64,000 bases of DNA from Fragilariopsis cylindrus CCMP1102 (GCA_900095095.1 FMBT01000364.1:124001-188000), one strand, 5' to 3'; counted from the first letter of the stretch, positions 10,750 to 22,501 are shown. Notes: a model not told the origin generated them from the letters alone. Numbers and translations: made by a program.

Positions 10750-12672
10750 TTACGTACCTTCGTCATAATCAAAAAAGCAAAAGTTGATGTCTGCGGAGCA
10801 GTAGGTACTTTGAGTACTCCGTCCTGTGATCTCGTCCCAAATACCGTCAAGAGAGTTGGGCATGTCCCCACCACTGAAATCAAAAACGTCCGAAATATTC
10901 TTAGGGCAGGGCTCAGGAACGCCCAGTAGGTTGAGGCAGATTTCACATCCAGAAAATCTAAATAACTTTTCCTTTGGAATGTAACAAACGCCCCCTTGTT
11001 TGAGATAATAACCAACCATACCGATAGATACAAAAAATGGTATGAGTGGAAGTGAATGAAACGTGATCTGCCTACACGTCCTGAAAGATCCTTCAAGACA
11101 AACGGATGCAAAATGCAAGATCAAAGAAGCCCCCTCGAGCCCAAGCACAATGAACGCTTCCGTTTTGTCTGATGAATACATTAGCATCCAAGCAATCAAG
11201 CAACCGAAAACTGGATTCAAAACTACTAGATAATTCATAAATCCCATTAATCCTTTCGCTTTCATTTTCAGACAATAGCAGCAGCATCGTCGACAAGCAC
11301 TTTGCTCTATCGGCTCTATGTCGTCATCAAGGGTAGAAGACGCCTGTGGCCAGAGTGTCATAACAATGACTCGGATCAACATTATAAGTTCAACCATTAC
11401 CAAAACGAAGAATGGAATAGTTATTATAACTGGAAGATTTCCAATCACCAGCTCAATTGGTTTGTCACAGCAAGTAGCTTCCTTCAAGAATGATAGAAAG
11501 GCAATAATTGTCGTTGCAAAATCGAACCCTAATTCAGCCGCCACCAACACCCAAATAATAACTAATGTTCTAGGCAATTTCTCCTTATCTTCTTTATCTC
11601 GGATAAGCCTTCTCCCGTATTCATCGTAAAATATTTCTCTCGGTCCATTATCGCCTACACTTAATGCCGAGCGAGATCTTGATGATCTTGATCTCGATAA
11701 TGCCGAGCGAGATCTTGATGATCTTGATCTCGATAAAGAGGTTCCATTTCTTCTTCGATTTACCCCCGTGGGCCTATGACTTTTCGATCGTTGATAATCT
11801 CGTCGAGGGAGCTCTTTTGACTTAAAACCAACACTTGCTGAAGAGCGATTCATACTTGCTGAAGAGCGATTCATGGATTTTCCTCTTTGCAAAGGACGCC
11901 CTGGTCTTTCTGACTTAGATCGTTGATAATCTTCACGCTTAGCTTGCCGAGAACGCATCCCATGAATATTTACCTTTGATCTATCCCTTGTCAACGTTGA
12001 TGTCGATTTTGTCGATTGTAATTGATTTTTCCTCCTGGATTCTTGACGTACCAGACTTTCCGATTTTTTCCTAGTGAGTCGTGCATCGGATCTACTTCTC
12101 CCCGCACTAGGTCGTTTACTTTTTACCTTGTTTCGAGAGTAAACAGTTTCTCCAGAACTATCCATGCCAGCAGCGGTAGTATCGTCGGTGATTATCGCTG
12201 ATGACTTCCCTCGTCTGAGTTTTTTATTTTTCCTACTACCAGATTCTAACTCCTCCTTTAAGATTGACTTCTCCTTCGACATTTTCGATCGCAAATTGTT
12301 GTCACCGATCTTCTTCATCCGTCTTGGTTGTTCCGCGTTTTCGCTCGTGCCCTTCCTTTCTCTTTCGTTCTCGTGGTTCAATACCATTTTTGTCGCAGAT
12401 TTCATTTGCTTGCTGTCACATGACCCGTCAGGTGAACCGATCTTTTTTCGAGATTTAGAAGATTTCGTTAGATTTTTCTTTGTTGGTGTCCGTTGTAATG
12501 ATTTCGGTTCCAGATCCTTTCTACGATTTTTAGCGCTCTTCGTCTTTAATGGTTTGTTACCATCACCGAGGCCCTCTTCGAGATCCATCTCATCGTAATC
12601 ATCACCATAAGTGTTAACCTTAGATGAAACTCGTTTCAACTTCTTGGTACCATCCTTGCTTCCAGCAGGCAT
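10750..12672 (-). CDS. Multi-pass membrane protein with long basic Ser/Arg-rich N-terminus
   Basis: 640 residues, unknown family. Residues 1 to about 360 are highly basic and Ser-rich (many KSKRPS, RSRS and KSE words) and probably cytosolic. Residues 360-590 hold about five hydrophobic segments: IIWVLVAAELGFDFATTIIA; VIITIPFFVLVMVELIMLI; YLVVLNPVFGCLIAWMLMY; FIVLGLEGASLILHFA; PFFVSIGMVGYYL. A Cys cluster (CRRCCCYC) between segments 2 and 3 could be palmitoylated. The C-terminus has spaced Cys (SGCEICLNLLGVPEPC), perhaps disulphide-bonded. The frame ends at 10750, but GGTACGTAA there also reads as a splice donor (G|GTACGT), so a short further exon is possible. Two internal duplications lengthen the basic tail. 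Confidence 0.8.
   Translation of the reverse strand: MPAGSKDGTKKLKRVSSKVNTYGDDYDEMDLEEGLGDGNKPLKTKSAKNRRKDLEPKSLQRTPTKKNLTKSSKSRKKIGSPDGSCDSKQMKSATKMVLNHENERERKGTSENAEQPRRMKKIGDNNLRSKMSKEKSILKEELESGSRKNKKLRRGKSSAIITDDTTAAGMDSSGETVYSRNKVKSKRPSAGRSRSDARLTRKKSESLVRQESRRKNQLQSTKSTSTLTRDRSKVNIHGMRSRQAKREDYQRSKSERPGRPLQRGKSMNRSSASMNRSSASVGFKSKELPRRDYQRSKSHRPTGVNRRRNGTSLSRSRSSRSRSALSRSRSSRSRSALSVGDNGPREIFYDEYGRRLIRDKEDKEKLPRTLVIIWVLVAAELGFDFATTIIAFLSFLKEATCCDKPIELVIGNLPVIITIPFFVLVMVELIMLIRVIVMTLWPQASSTLDDDIEPIEQSACRRCCCYCLKMKAKGLMGFMNYLVVLNPVFGCLIAWMLMYSSDKTEAFIVLGLEGASLILHFASVCLEGSFRTCRQITFHSLPLIPFFVSIGMVGYYLKQGGVCYIPKEKLFRFSGCEICLNLLGVPEPCPKNISDVFDFSGGDMPNSLDGIWDEITGRSTQSTYCSADINFCFFDYDEGT
11663..11734. 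repeat. 36-bp coding tandem duplication
   Basis: Two identical 36-bp units (11663-11698, 11699-11734) inside the membrane-protein gene, each encoding 12 residues of an Arg/Ser repeat (ALSRSRSSRSRS). Perfect identity suggests recent slippage or active turnover. Confidence 0.85.
11833..11874. repeat. 21-bp coding tandem duplication
   Basis: Two identical 21-bp units (11833-11853, 11854-11874) encode MNRSSAS twice in the basic N-terminal region of the same gene. Confidence 0.85.
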
Positions 12673-13874
12673 TTTTGATCTGATCTGCAGTCAGTCCTTT
12701 CTCTCTCTCTCTCTCTCTCTCTTTCTTTTTCTGTTGTTGTTGTTTCTATTCTGTCTTTGTTTCTTCTGCAGTTTGTCTATCAATCTATCTATTTTTCTTT
12801 CTGTTTCCTTCAAATCAGGAGTAGCATGTGGATGTTGGTTGGAAGTGGAAGAAAATAGAACAGATAAAAAAGTATGATGGGTACAATGTACAGATTACTA
12901 CGTTATTCAGATTATGATAAGATGTAAGAAAGAAATAATGTCATAACAAAGGTCGATAAGTTACATATGACGTGATTACTTCAAGTAGTATGGCATACAT
13001 AATTTGCTGGTATATGTTGCAGGAGTCTCGAATGCGGCGTAGGCGGCATTCTGAATTTATGACCGAAAATACTACATTTATATAAAATACTTAAGAGCCC
13101 CGTTTTCGTCAGTGCTGTAGTGCTGGAGCAGCGCGGAAATAATATTCGAAATGCTGTACACTACTTTGAAGTACGTAGGATATTTAAGGTGGTAGGATCA
13201 GCGTGCGCTGAAAATCGCGCTAAGACGTAAAAGCACAGGAAAATGAATGAATCGAGTCCATTTTAAAGAGCGTGCTTTCAATGCCTACAACAATTTTAAT
13301 CAGATGAGTCCAATATTTGGTACATGTTTAGTCCTAATAACAAAACAATTGTTTTGTGAATTTCAGTGTGGACCAAATTTTCAATTTTGTGACGGGTAGG
13401 CTCGATGTGAACAGATACATAATTGAAGAACATACTTATATCATTTATTCTCCTATGTATTACAAAATTTGGCCTAAAATAAGGCAGGCCAAATTTTGTT
13501 CACAATCATTCCTAAAAATGATTATTATCATTTTTTATAATTGTTGTGCTACCATTCCCCGATTCTGATCAGACCACTGCTTAAGACCACTGGTCTCCTT
13601 GAAGCAAATGTCGTCGAATCTAGGACATACGCTATTGAGTACTACACGAAAAGCTTTACGACAATAAAATACCTTATACAAACCGAATAAAGAAAGGAAA
13701 GGTCAAAGGTCAAAGGTGGTGATAGGCTGCTCGTAACCAGGAGAAGAAATAGTTTTTCGTCGCTCCCAATTGGAGCTATATCACTCTCTCTATTGAAATA
13801 ACGAAGTACTAGCATAATCCGAAATAAACGACGAGCGGGGTGTTTTCCTCCTTCGTAATATCTTAAACGACAAC
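12673..13874. promoter_or_regulatory. Spacer between divergent genes
   Basis: Upstream region for the gene on the left (-) and on the right (+). A (CT)n run lies at about 12702-12725, just outside the left start codon. GCGCGGAAA near 13131 is the complement of TTTCCGCGC, an E2F-type site by sequence. ATTTTGTGACGGG and several inverted AATTTT words follow near 13375-13500. No gene was seen. Confidence 0.4.
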
Positions 13875-16800
13875 ATGATATGGGGTTTCCTCGTCTTAGT
13901 TGGTGGGTTATTTTCTGTTGTAAATGGTGATGGTCAATTTGACATTTTCACTAGAGCCCAGATATCAGTCGATGGTTTCGTTGACACTGAAGCATGCTAT
14001 TCTGCCATGGAGGACTCGATCAGTGATAAAGATGGAGACCGAAAGATGAATCAAGAAGACTATGTTAATTTTGTTAAAGCGTACGGTCCTAAGGGCTTCT
14101 TGAGGGGTATCACTACATTCGAAGAGTTGCCGTTAATTTTACAGTCCACCTTCTACTATATTGCCTGCTTGTGCAAAACTGATTCTAAAGATGGATCTTG
14201 TTGTGTGGGTTCGAATGCTGGTATAGATACGAGTGGGTCGTTTTCTGGAGAATCACCTACGGTCTCTGAACAGTCATACCTCTTCCTAGTCTGCTCTCAG
14301 ACCAGCACTTCGATCGACCGTGTTATCCAAAGTACAGCTCCCAGTGGTGCTCCTATCGGTACTCCGATGGTCAGTTCTGTACCAACTGCGCTTCCCACAC
14401 CCGATATATCGCTCCTACTGTGATTGGTACCTTGTCACCAACAAGAGACCCAGGAAACGGTACAACCACCCAAGAAGACGTCCTATTAACGTATGGTATT
14501 GGCATAAAAGGTGAAGCCATTTTCGAAGATTATAGTGAAGGACTAATAAGTGCGATGGACTCGCTGGCTCCTGAAATTCTACAGGAAGTACGACGAAGAC
14601 AGTTGCGCGTAGGACGTAGGCTCCAAAGTGTTCAACTGCCGACATCTATTACAAAACATACAGAAGTTGGTAAGTATGATGTGTCGAAACGCACATCGGA
14701 TGGGTTATGTGTGATTCCGTGATTGCTATACGCATTTTTTTTGTTCTCATATTATTGTTTTTTGTTACGAAATGCTCTATGAATCACCACAGAATGTCCT
14801 CCAGAAATCAACATCACTGAAGATCGTTGTGAAAATATTACAGCCTCCGTTATCCTATTATTCCAACCGACGGAGCCCAACCCCAGCGAGGTAGCTCGGG
14901 CGTTTCAAAAAGATATGTCAATAGCAATCTTGGAAGGACAGTTGCAAGACTTTCTAAAAATTAGCACGGTGTACATTCTAGACAAAAATGTATTAGGTAC
15001 CGGAGATGATACGGAGGGGGGTGGCACTCAAGGCCGAAATATTGCTTTTGCTGTTATTGGGTCCCTGGCATTTGTTGCTGTTATAGCCTTCTTTGTTACA
15101 CGCCGACAAGGTGAAGATGATGATTCGGAAGAGCTTCGTCTGGTACCTGTAGATGATTATGGTCTGGATAAAGAAGCAGATACAAATTCGTCTAAAGCTA
15201 CGGCTGTTGTAGGATCGATAGCAAAAGATGACAGTCCTACTAAGCAGATGATATTAGATCACGATGACGTAGATTCAACAAAACCCAAAGATGTTGACGT
15301 CTGCGACAATGTATCGATTGCTGATGAGATGTCAAATCTCGAAAGTGGAGATGCATCTTCCTCAAATGCTGGCTCTTCTGGTTGGTCTAGTAGTGCTGGT
15401 ATCGATTCGATGAACACGAGTAGCGCAGACGGCCTCGACTTTGACAAGTCGCCTATCGCAGCCATTGGATCGACAAGCCTGCCTCTAGTTGTCGATAGAA
15501 CGATCCCCGCCCAAGATGAAGAATGCATGGATACGAGTGACGTGCCTAACATTACACCGGTGACTAGGGATGACCTTGATTCTGCTATCGAAGCTGGGGA
15601 CTGGGCAGCTGTAGGAGCCACTGCTGCCCTACTTGCAGCAGCCTCCGATTCCCAATCTTACTCATCCAAGTCAGAGCAGTATACGGGAACGCGTTCGAGA
15701 AGTGGTTCATCTGTTTCTAGCTTAGATATAGTGCGAGCTGCTGAATTGGATCATTTGGTCGATGCTGGAGATTGGGAGGGAATTGTTCTTGCGGCTGCCA
15801 AATATGAGGGTGACGAAAGCAAAGAGAGTCTTCCTTCAGCATCAATCAGCGGTAGCGAATCTCGGTCAATCGCTGATACTGCTGGCCAAACAGCCGATTC
15901 AAGCATTGCGAGCTCCAAGGGATTGAAACAACAAGAATATAGAGCAATTGTTGAGGATTTGGTGCAACGAGTGGTACCTGAAGAGATTCAAAATGTTGAT
16001 GAGATGATGTTGCAGTTTCGTGGTCGTGAAGACGAGCTGGTAGAGACCCTGCGAACCATGCAAGAACGAGCCGTGGCGCAGAAAGCACGTCACAGCTCAC
16101 AAAGAGCTGCAAAGCAACAAGCAAAATTGAAATCGGCCACTGCGAAAATAGAATCAGAAACTAATGTTCCTGCGGTAAAAAGCAAGAGTATTGGTACAGG
16201 TAAATTATCTGCCGTACCGACAGCTAAGAGTTTGGGAACAGGAGAAATTGTAAGAACCGGAAGCAGAAAGAGTCCTAATAGAGAACAAATAGAAGGGAGC
16301 GACCAGCCTACAAAGCAGAGTGCCCTTGAGGCAGCCATAGAAGCCGGTGATTGGGATGCCGTTGGAGAAGCAGCAGCGTTGCTTACAGACACCAGTATAG
16401 CATCATCTGCAGACACCGATGAGATCAATCAATTTGCAGATGGGGCTTCAACAGACGGCTCTTCTGCTGCTGGATCAAAGAATCTTGCTGAAGTTGCAGA
16501 TGAACTTGAAGAATTGATCGAAGCTGGGGATTGGACTGGTGTTGTACAGGCAGCTTCTGGAAAGGGGGCAAGCAGTAGTGAAAAGAAAACTGAATCTACT
16601 GAGACAAGAAGATTGCGTCGTTTAAAACACTTACAGGAAGAACAAGAAGCACTGGCTCAAGCTGAAATCTGGAGTGCGATTGCCGAGCAGTCGAAACAGG
16701 AGGCAGAAACAACAGATCAAGGTGCGGCAGATGCTGCAGAATGGGCTATAGGTAGAAGCTTGAATGCTCTTGTAGAAGCCGAGCTGAGCGGTATAAATGA

Positions 16801-16888
16801 TCAGTCAACTGTCGGAACCGACGGAGAGTCAGTATCACAAGGGAAGAGGAAAGAAGACGACGACGACGAATCTGGAAATGAGGTATAG
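13875..16888 (+). CDS. Single-pass membrane protein with four cytosolic AGDW repeats, 2 exons
   Basis: About 963 residues. A signal peptide (MIWGFLVLVGGLFSVVNG) is followed by an extracellular/luminal part with an EF-hand-like loop (DKDGDRKMNQEDYVNF), paired Cys (CLCKTD, CCVGS) and a Thr/Pro stretch. Exon 1 ends at 14669 (GTT G|GTAAGT) and exon 2 starts at 14793, giving EVECPPEINITEDRCENITA. One TM segment follows (IAFAVIGSLAFVAVIAFFV), then an acidic cytosolic tail. The tail carries four copies of a motif of about 24 residues, L..[AL]I.AGDW..V..AAA.L, near 15570, 15740, 16320 and 16500, with a helical basic stretch between copies 2 and 3. The frame shifts once near 14411 (one base missing; SAPTVIGTLSPT resumes). 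Total exon length is 2 modulo 3, consistent with that. Confidence 0.8.
14670..14792 (+). other. Intron of the AGDW-repeat gene
   Basis: GTAAGT donor, CACCACAG acceptor, 123 bp. Joining restores the Cys-containing reading frame GTT-GAA-TGT. Confidence 0.8.
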
Positions 16889-16994
16889 TATAATAACCAC
16901 CGCCAGCTTCATCAAAAGCGGTCCCTCTATTAACTCTTTTGGAAGGTGTTCCTCAGAGGCTCCGCTCTTATCCACCCTTTTATGTTCATCGCTG

Positions 16995-17064
16995 CGTTTG
17001 GCTGAAACATTCCATTGTATAACTAAATTCGTTTGGCTGAAACATGCCATTGTATAACTAAATT
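16995..17064. repeat. 35-bp tandem duplication
   Basis: CGTTTGGCTGAAACAT is repeated, with 34 of 35 positions identical between 16995-17029 and 17030-17064. Confidence 0.85.
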
Positions 17065-17655
17065 TATGAGAATAGGATATTCGCGCTATGAACACAAAAA
17101 ACCATTGCAGTATTACTATTAACATCGGTGGCGAAGAAGTAATACACCAAGCATCCAATTATTACAGTCATAAAAAGCTTATTATTATAAACTTGTTATC
17201 GTTCTACGTAGTTTTTCTAGTTAGCACATCGAATAGAATTCAGTTGTATACATTGAATACAAAAGTGGTTTGCAAATCATTCCTTCAGAACTCACCAAAA
17301 ATTCAGATAGTTCTCCATAGAATGGTATACTTACAAAAAACAATTTGATACTATAAGCCATTAATCATATAAGTTATCCTTTTGCAGTTTGATTGCTTGT
17401 GCAAAAAATGTCCTAAAGTATAAGACTAATATCAATCATTAGCGGAAACCAATGGAAACATACTGCATCAAAAAGGTGAATTGAGTTGAGTCTAAACAGA
17501 GTCCTGGTGTTGTGTGGCAGGTTTAGGTGTGGATCAAAATTTGACAATACAATAATTAGGGAAACAGTTGAGATGGAAATGTCAAAATATTCAGATCATT
17601 AGAATGTCAGAGCTTATACCCCTCTTCTATGGTTCATGTTCATCGTTGATTGCTG

Positions 17656-17735
17656 ACAACAACAACCAACAACAACAACAACAACAACAACAACAGCAAA
17701 CCAGCAAACAGCAAACCAGCAAATAGCAAACAACA
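17656..17735. repeat. CAA/CAGCAAA microsatellite
   Basis: A run of CAA triplets (about 17656-17697) passes into CAGCAAAC repeats up to about 17735. Confidence 0.8.
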
Positions 17736-18890
17736 GTAATATTTACTGCATTCTCAACAACAACAAAAATCATCACCATAACAATTCATATTATTCTTAA
17801 GCTGCTCATTTTGTCTAAAGATGATTTCCATCCATCAGGCTTGAATTTGGTCATGAGAATCCTAGATAGAAATAGAATGAGCTTCATCATTCAGTCTGAC
17901 CTAGCCTCAATATTCTGATAGATTTAAATACCATCTTATTTGGTTGGTACTAACACACTATATTTACACTCCTTGCCATACTTGAAGAACAATTATTATA
18001 ATGACATTTGAAAACAAGCTCTTTGTACCAACAGCAACACAATTCAATCCAGTTCAATTCAATTCAAATTTACAGCTCAAATGTTTGTTCTCGGCATTTT
18101 TATGGGTCATTGAAGTTGGGCACTCATCAATTTTCAAGGAGTATGGTAGGAATCGCAATATATTATTTAGTAGACAATAATTATAATAATACCAAATAAA
18201 TTAAATTTCTGACATTTTACCCTGATTCGATGTCCGATCAATTAGAATCTCAGCCAATATTATTAATACTGTTAATTTGCAATTAATTAGGTCTACTAGG
18301 CTAGTACTGTGTAACATACTGATAGTACATGGATAAATCATATCTTGACTAGCTAGCATCTAATTCTGTTCTTGTTCCATTATCTCGTCTTTTGGTCTTT
18401 TTCACATGCATTACTACTGTAGTCGTACATTGTAGTACAGTATAAACACTGCATACCATACAAATCTGTAATTTCAACTTAAAAAAAAGGGGAGTCGAAA
18501 TAACGGCTGGCGATCAAGCAATCGTGCGAGGACGAGGTTTTTGATGGAGGCAGCGTCTACGGGACAGGCTCCCTCTGAAGCATTCTTGTAATATTAAATT
18601 TTTGCGTGCGTCGAAAAAATTGTCTTCCGATCTATTGGTACTTAGCTGCCGTAACGTTGCTTAGTATTCATACATGTAACGTATTTCAGTAAATACTGTT
18701 AGACAACAGAAATAAACAATCAGTCCATCGTAACTAGCTAGGTATAGGTAACAGTTAGGTACAATAGACGCGAAGGCGAAGAGAGAATATCAGGAATCAA
18801 AGTAGCATCCTTACTTCCAAAGTTTTTTGCATTTCGATTCCTTCATTCCCGGATTAATTTATCATCAGTACTTGTAACAGAACATTCAAA

Positions 18891-20831
18891 ATGCGAGACT
18901 TATTCGGTGGAAAATCCATTTACCAACGTCTAGTGGGGTCGACGAGTACTGACATGTCTTGGCTGTGTTCGCATGGAATACCCGATGAGAATACTAGTTC
19001 CAAAAGCAGTAATCGAGGAAAGGCTCAATGGCTCCGAAAGACTAGAGAGAGTGCAGCTCGATCGAAGACGGCTATTTGGGGTCCCACGCATTCCATGAGT
19101 AGTGAAGAAGGCGAAGACGTGTCTGCCAATATTGTATGTGAAGACGAAAAAGCTGAAAATGACGTAGAATTCAATACTCCATCTACTAAACCTTCTATCG
19201 GAAATAATTCAAACAACAACAACAACAACAGTCAAGGCACAGAATCAACAAAGTCGTCCCAAGAATCGTCTCCACCAACGGACGAGGAGAATAATATTCG
19301 ACGAAATAGTAATAGTGAACCAATCGAAACAATGCACGTAACATTAGGTAAGGTTTGGAATAACATTCAATGTCTAGAAGATACAACAATGGACGAATCT
19401 CCTTCTTCTGCTGAGCTCGATAAAAAGGGGGAGGATATAGAGCAGAAGCAGAATGTAATGGATTTGATTGAATCAGTATGCTCGCCTTGCAAACCGAAGA
19501 ATCTAAACGAATCGTTCTCAGTGAATTGCGAAGATACTCCTTTGGGAATTGCCAGACTTGCACCGCCTAACGTTTGTGCCCAGTCATTCCGAGAAAAACA
19601 ACCGAATCGCAGCAATGCTAATGGTCCAACAATAGTCGACAAAGAAGTATCTGATGAAAAATCAACAAACACAGTAGAAACAGCAGCTGATAGACGGAGA
19701 CAAAGACACAAGCGACGTCAACTGGGATCACCCAAAGTCAACAGCACAAATGGTGCTGCCGAAGACTCTCTGAGTGCACAAGAAGCCTACGAAGTTACCC
19801 CCAATCAAGTTATGTTAGTACGAAAGGAACATAAAACCTCGTCAACATTGACTCAGCGTCCACATCCTCTGAAATCATTAGAGCTCAATCCTGAAAAAGC
19901 GGTAGAGTTGGAAAGATGTATATCTGAATTAACCATGCGGTCATCGTACGGTGAAGCCACTGCGAAGATTGCCGAAAATAGAAGAATGGCATATTACGCC
20001 GTTGGAAAACACCACCGGCAATCAGGGAGAGGTGGTAACCGACGATGCTATTTTACCGGTAAACTTATTCTTGGTGGAGCACCCTTTTATGCAGGTAGTG
20101 TTCAACAAGGACTAAGAACGCTCGTTGTATTTTGTTTGCCATCCGCGGTTGGTTTACCTAGGGATATGCAAGGACATGTTTCTTCCTCCTCCTCACGAAC
20201 TCCGACAATAAGCGGCCTTGGATCTGTACGTAGACCAAACATATCGAATCGTCACGATGGTAACGCGAGTGTCGCAAATTCTCTTGGAGTCAATGGCAAC
20301 CCTAGAAGTATAGCGGGAGGTTCTTTGTTGAGTCGAAAGGAGTCAAGGGTTTCTCGGCTGTCCAGTATCGACGATGCAACATCTTTAGGTTGTAGTGTGG
20401 AGGAAGAACTTGATCCGAATTGGGAACTCGATCGAGAATATTTACTGAGGGTACTGCCGGAGCCAAAGCAGGACTTGCTTGACGAAATGGCAATTCGATA
20501 TCCAGCACAGTTTGAAACTTTACCTGTCCAGGTCCGTTCACCACCTTGTTGGAATCTTTACGTCAAATTTTGCTTCTTTTCTGGTCTCCCGATTGCTGAA
20601 GGTGAAATGCATTATAAAGTGAGAGACAACATTGCAGATCGATATGGAGAAGAGATTATTTTAAGTCACGAAGTTATGGAAGCTGTCAACGGAGATTCCG
20701 CCGAAATTCTAAGATTACCTAACTTGAAGACGTTTCGATATTTGAGGAAACACTATCACCAGCAATCGGCTAAGCTTCCCGATAACTGTTTTCAACGGCA
20801 AGCCTGGGAGATGGTACGACCTGAGGTTTGA
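18891..20831 (+). CDS. Protein with two Cys/aromatic 'CFFSG...YPxQF' modules, paralogue of 31696-34926
   Basis: Single exon, 646 residues, unknown function. Residues 1-380 are polar and probably disordered, with Asn and Ser runs. Two copies of a module of about 80-170 residues follow. Copy 1 starts RRCYFTGK (about residue 384) and ends RYPAQFETLPVQV with a Trp shortly after. Copy 2 starts KFCFFSGLPIAEGEMHYK (about residue 558) and runs to LPDNCFQRQAW near the C-terminus. The consensus is [KR]-x-C-[FYH]-F-[ST], then a Tyr, a helical stretch, YPxQFxxLP and a Trp. The gene at 31696 has three copies in the same order, so the two are paralogues now separated by the nested retroelement. Nothing visible indicates an enzyme; binding or assembly is a guess. 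Confidence 0.75.
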   Translation: MRDLFGGKSIYQRLVGSTSTDMSWLCSHGIPDENTSSKSSNRGKAQWLRKTRESAARSKTAIWGPTHSMSSEEGEDVSANIVCEDEKAENDVEFNTPSTKPSIGNNSNNNNNNSQGTESTKSSQESSPPTDEENNIRRNSNSEPIETMHVTLGKVWNNIQCLEDTTMDESPSSAELDKKGEDIEQKQNVMDLIESVCSPCKPKNLNESFSVNCEDTPLGIARLAPPNVCAQSFREKQPNRSNANGPTIVDKEVSDEKSTNTVETAADRRRQRHKRRQLGSPKVNSTNGAAEDSLSAQEAYEVTPNQVMLVRKEHKTSSTLTQRPHPLKSLELNPEKAVELERCISELTMRSSYGEATAKIAENRRMAYYAVGKHHRQSGRGGNRRCYFTGKLILGGAPFYAGSVQQGLRTLVVFCLPSAVGLPRDMQGHVSSSSSRTPTISGLGSVRRPNISNRHDGNASVANSLGVNGNPRSIAGGSLLSRKESRVSRLSSIDDATSLGCSVEEELDPNWELDREYLLRVLPEPKQDLLDEMAIRYPAQFETLPVQVRSPPCWNLYVKFCFFSGLPIAEGEMHYKVRDNIADRYGEEIILSHEVMEAVNGDSAEILRLPNLKTFRYLRKHYHQQSAKLPDNCFQRQAWEMVRPEV

Positions 20832-22319
20832 TTAACTGACAGCCAGCTATTTAAAAACGAACAAGATCTCATTGGGGTTTCTATTACAAACACACAGGAT
20901 GATATAGAGCATATCTTATCAATGATTGAATGCTTATTTCATCATCCTGTTTAAATACTATAAGATTGCAATTCTATAGTATATAGAACATGTTATACAA
21001 AGTGTATTTCAAATTTTCACAAGTATAGATGTATAAGTACAATACAATGTGATAGATAGACAAGATATACAGTAGACTATGTGCTTGTCCCATGCAACAA
21101 TATTTACTTGCCCTCAACTGTTCTTGTTCTTGCGTCTTCTGTAAGAAAGCCGATGAATTCCATACTCATATCATTGTTTCCCACCTTCAGCCACCCAAAT
21201 ATATATGGTTTATAAACCACTACAAGTTCACACATACTTGTTCTACTATCCGATTCAATATTACATCCTATAATAGGGGTCCATCATAGCAAAATACCAT
21301 TATGCAATTAATTTTATGGCTGTGTGGATCAATGGACCATTCTCAGCTGGTAATTCAGAGAAAACATTCTTCCGTAATGGCCTACTGTTACAACCGGCAG
21401 ATCCCTGGGAACTTGTTGAATGCATTGCCGACTTATGAGGGTGTGACAGAGCACAAATTCCTGGTCAAGCAATGACTATTGGATAAGGCAAACAAAAGAG
21501 TGTTGTATGGGCTTTGCTTTGGTGCAGTTGTGGTCACTACTCAACTCAAATTAGCAAGTGGTGAATGTTATCAGTGAAATCCCGTATGATGTTGGATACA
21601 ATACAATGTACACTACTTGTAGGTGCATTACAAACTTCAGCCTGTTACAATCATTCCTGTTTGTCTAGTTTTAGTTATAATAGAATAGAAGTCTGTGTAC
21701 TCTTTGCTTTTTTTATTCTACTTGATTTTTTAGCCTCATCAAAACAGCAGTGTGCAACTCAATCAAAGAAAGTATACTGTCACACTAAAGAAACATCTCT
21801 ATTGATACTATGGTAGCATCCTTGGAATAAACTCCTTCTTTCCAGAAATGCCCATCAAAGAACACAGTCAACCGGTCTACAACATTCATATCAACAGCAT
21901 CTCCAGCTTTTTCCCCATCCAGATCTGACTTACCTATATAATCAAGAATGAGGGAGGAATACAAGTGAGAAGCATGCCAACATATACAATTCAATTTGAT
22001 ATGATTCAACTTATAATTACCTGAATTGACATCTCTCTCAGTCACATCTAGAAGGTTCTCTGAAGGACTTTGACTTTACCACCTGCTGGCAATTCCTAGC
22101 TGGCATCAAGATCAGCGGCTACAGGTTCAGCTTTCAGTATAGCAATACTCAATAGAAGTCCCGTTTGCTTTGTATGGGCCGTATGGGCCGCACCTATGCT
22201 GTAATACTCCGTAAAAATTAATGATGGAAGAGCCTCCTGGGAAAATTGCGGTTTATAGTTGGGAATTTAATTCGGCACGTGTAAAAGCACAAGAAATGGT
22301 ACAAACCCTTGTGGGTGAG
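20832..22319. other. Intergenic stretch with one possible spliced fragment
   Basis: Downstream region of the preceding gene and left flank of the retroelement. Apart from a weak minus-strand fragment (21790-22075, listed separately) I see no gene. A short open frame at 21092-21289 is not convincing. Confidence 0.4.
21790..22075 (-). pseudogene. Possible gene fragment, 2 exons, unknown
   Basis: On the minus strand, SENLLDVTERDVNSG ends at a plausible donor (TCAG|GTAATT). Splicing to an acceptor at ...TATATAG continues KSDLDGEKAGDAVDMNVVD and LTVFFDGHFWKEGVYSKDAT before a stop. The acidic, well-formed peptide suggests coding origin, but there is no clear start or domain. It may be a remnant of a gene or of a transposon. 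Confidence 0.25.
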
Positions 22320-22324
22320 CTGGC
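22305..22324 (+). other. 5' half of a tRNA-like sequence split by the LTR element (A box)
   Basis: TGGGTGAGCTGG at 22312 fits a Pol III A box. After removing the inserted element and one TSD copy, the B-box-like GGTTCGA now at 29854 falls 44 nt downstream, exactly the tRNA spacing between positions 8 and 52. The D arm can pair (GGTG/CACT), but the anticodon, T and acceptor stems do not pair well. It is therefore a tRNA pseudogene or SINE head rather than a working tRNA. Confidence 0.35.
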
Positions 22325-22501
22325 TGTTAAGCTAGGCTATAGGTAGTGAAGTCCATTGTTAAACTGGTGTTATCAATTATTATGAGCTACTGTATCTAGT
22401 TTGTATTGCTGTAATTGATGTGAGGTATGTTTTAGTAACAGGTACGAGGAGGCTAGTGAAGTGAGGATGCCAGCGCGCAGGGGGCTCTGGTAAACTCAAC
22501 A
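22325..22501 (-). repeat. Outer element 3' LTR
   Basis: 177 bp, TG...CA ends, identical by eye to 29641-29817. Just inside it (22502-22512) the minus strand reads CTACAAGGGTG, the candidate polypurine tract, matching the CAAGGGTG of the inner element. Confidence 0.9.

Larger units (their letters stand above)
16889..18890. other. Intergenic 2 kb, no gene seen
   Basis: Between two rightward genes. It holds a 35-bp tandem duplication (16995-17064) and a CAA/CAGCAAA microsatellite (17656-17735). The last 400 bp before 18891 are the probable promoter of the next gene. A short open frame at 18008-18199 has no coding character. Confidence 0.5.

Noticed and set aside
12702-12725. CT-run as a specific promoter element
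   Set aside because: A plain dinucleotide run with no supporting pattern; noted only as simple sequence.
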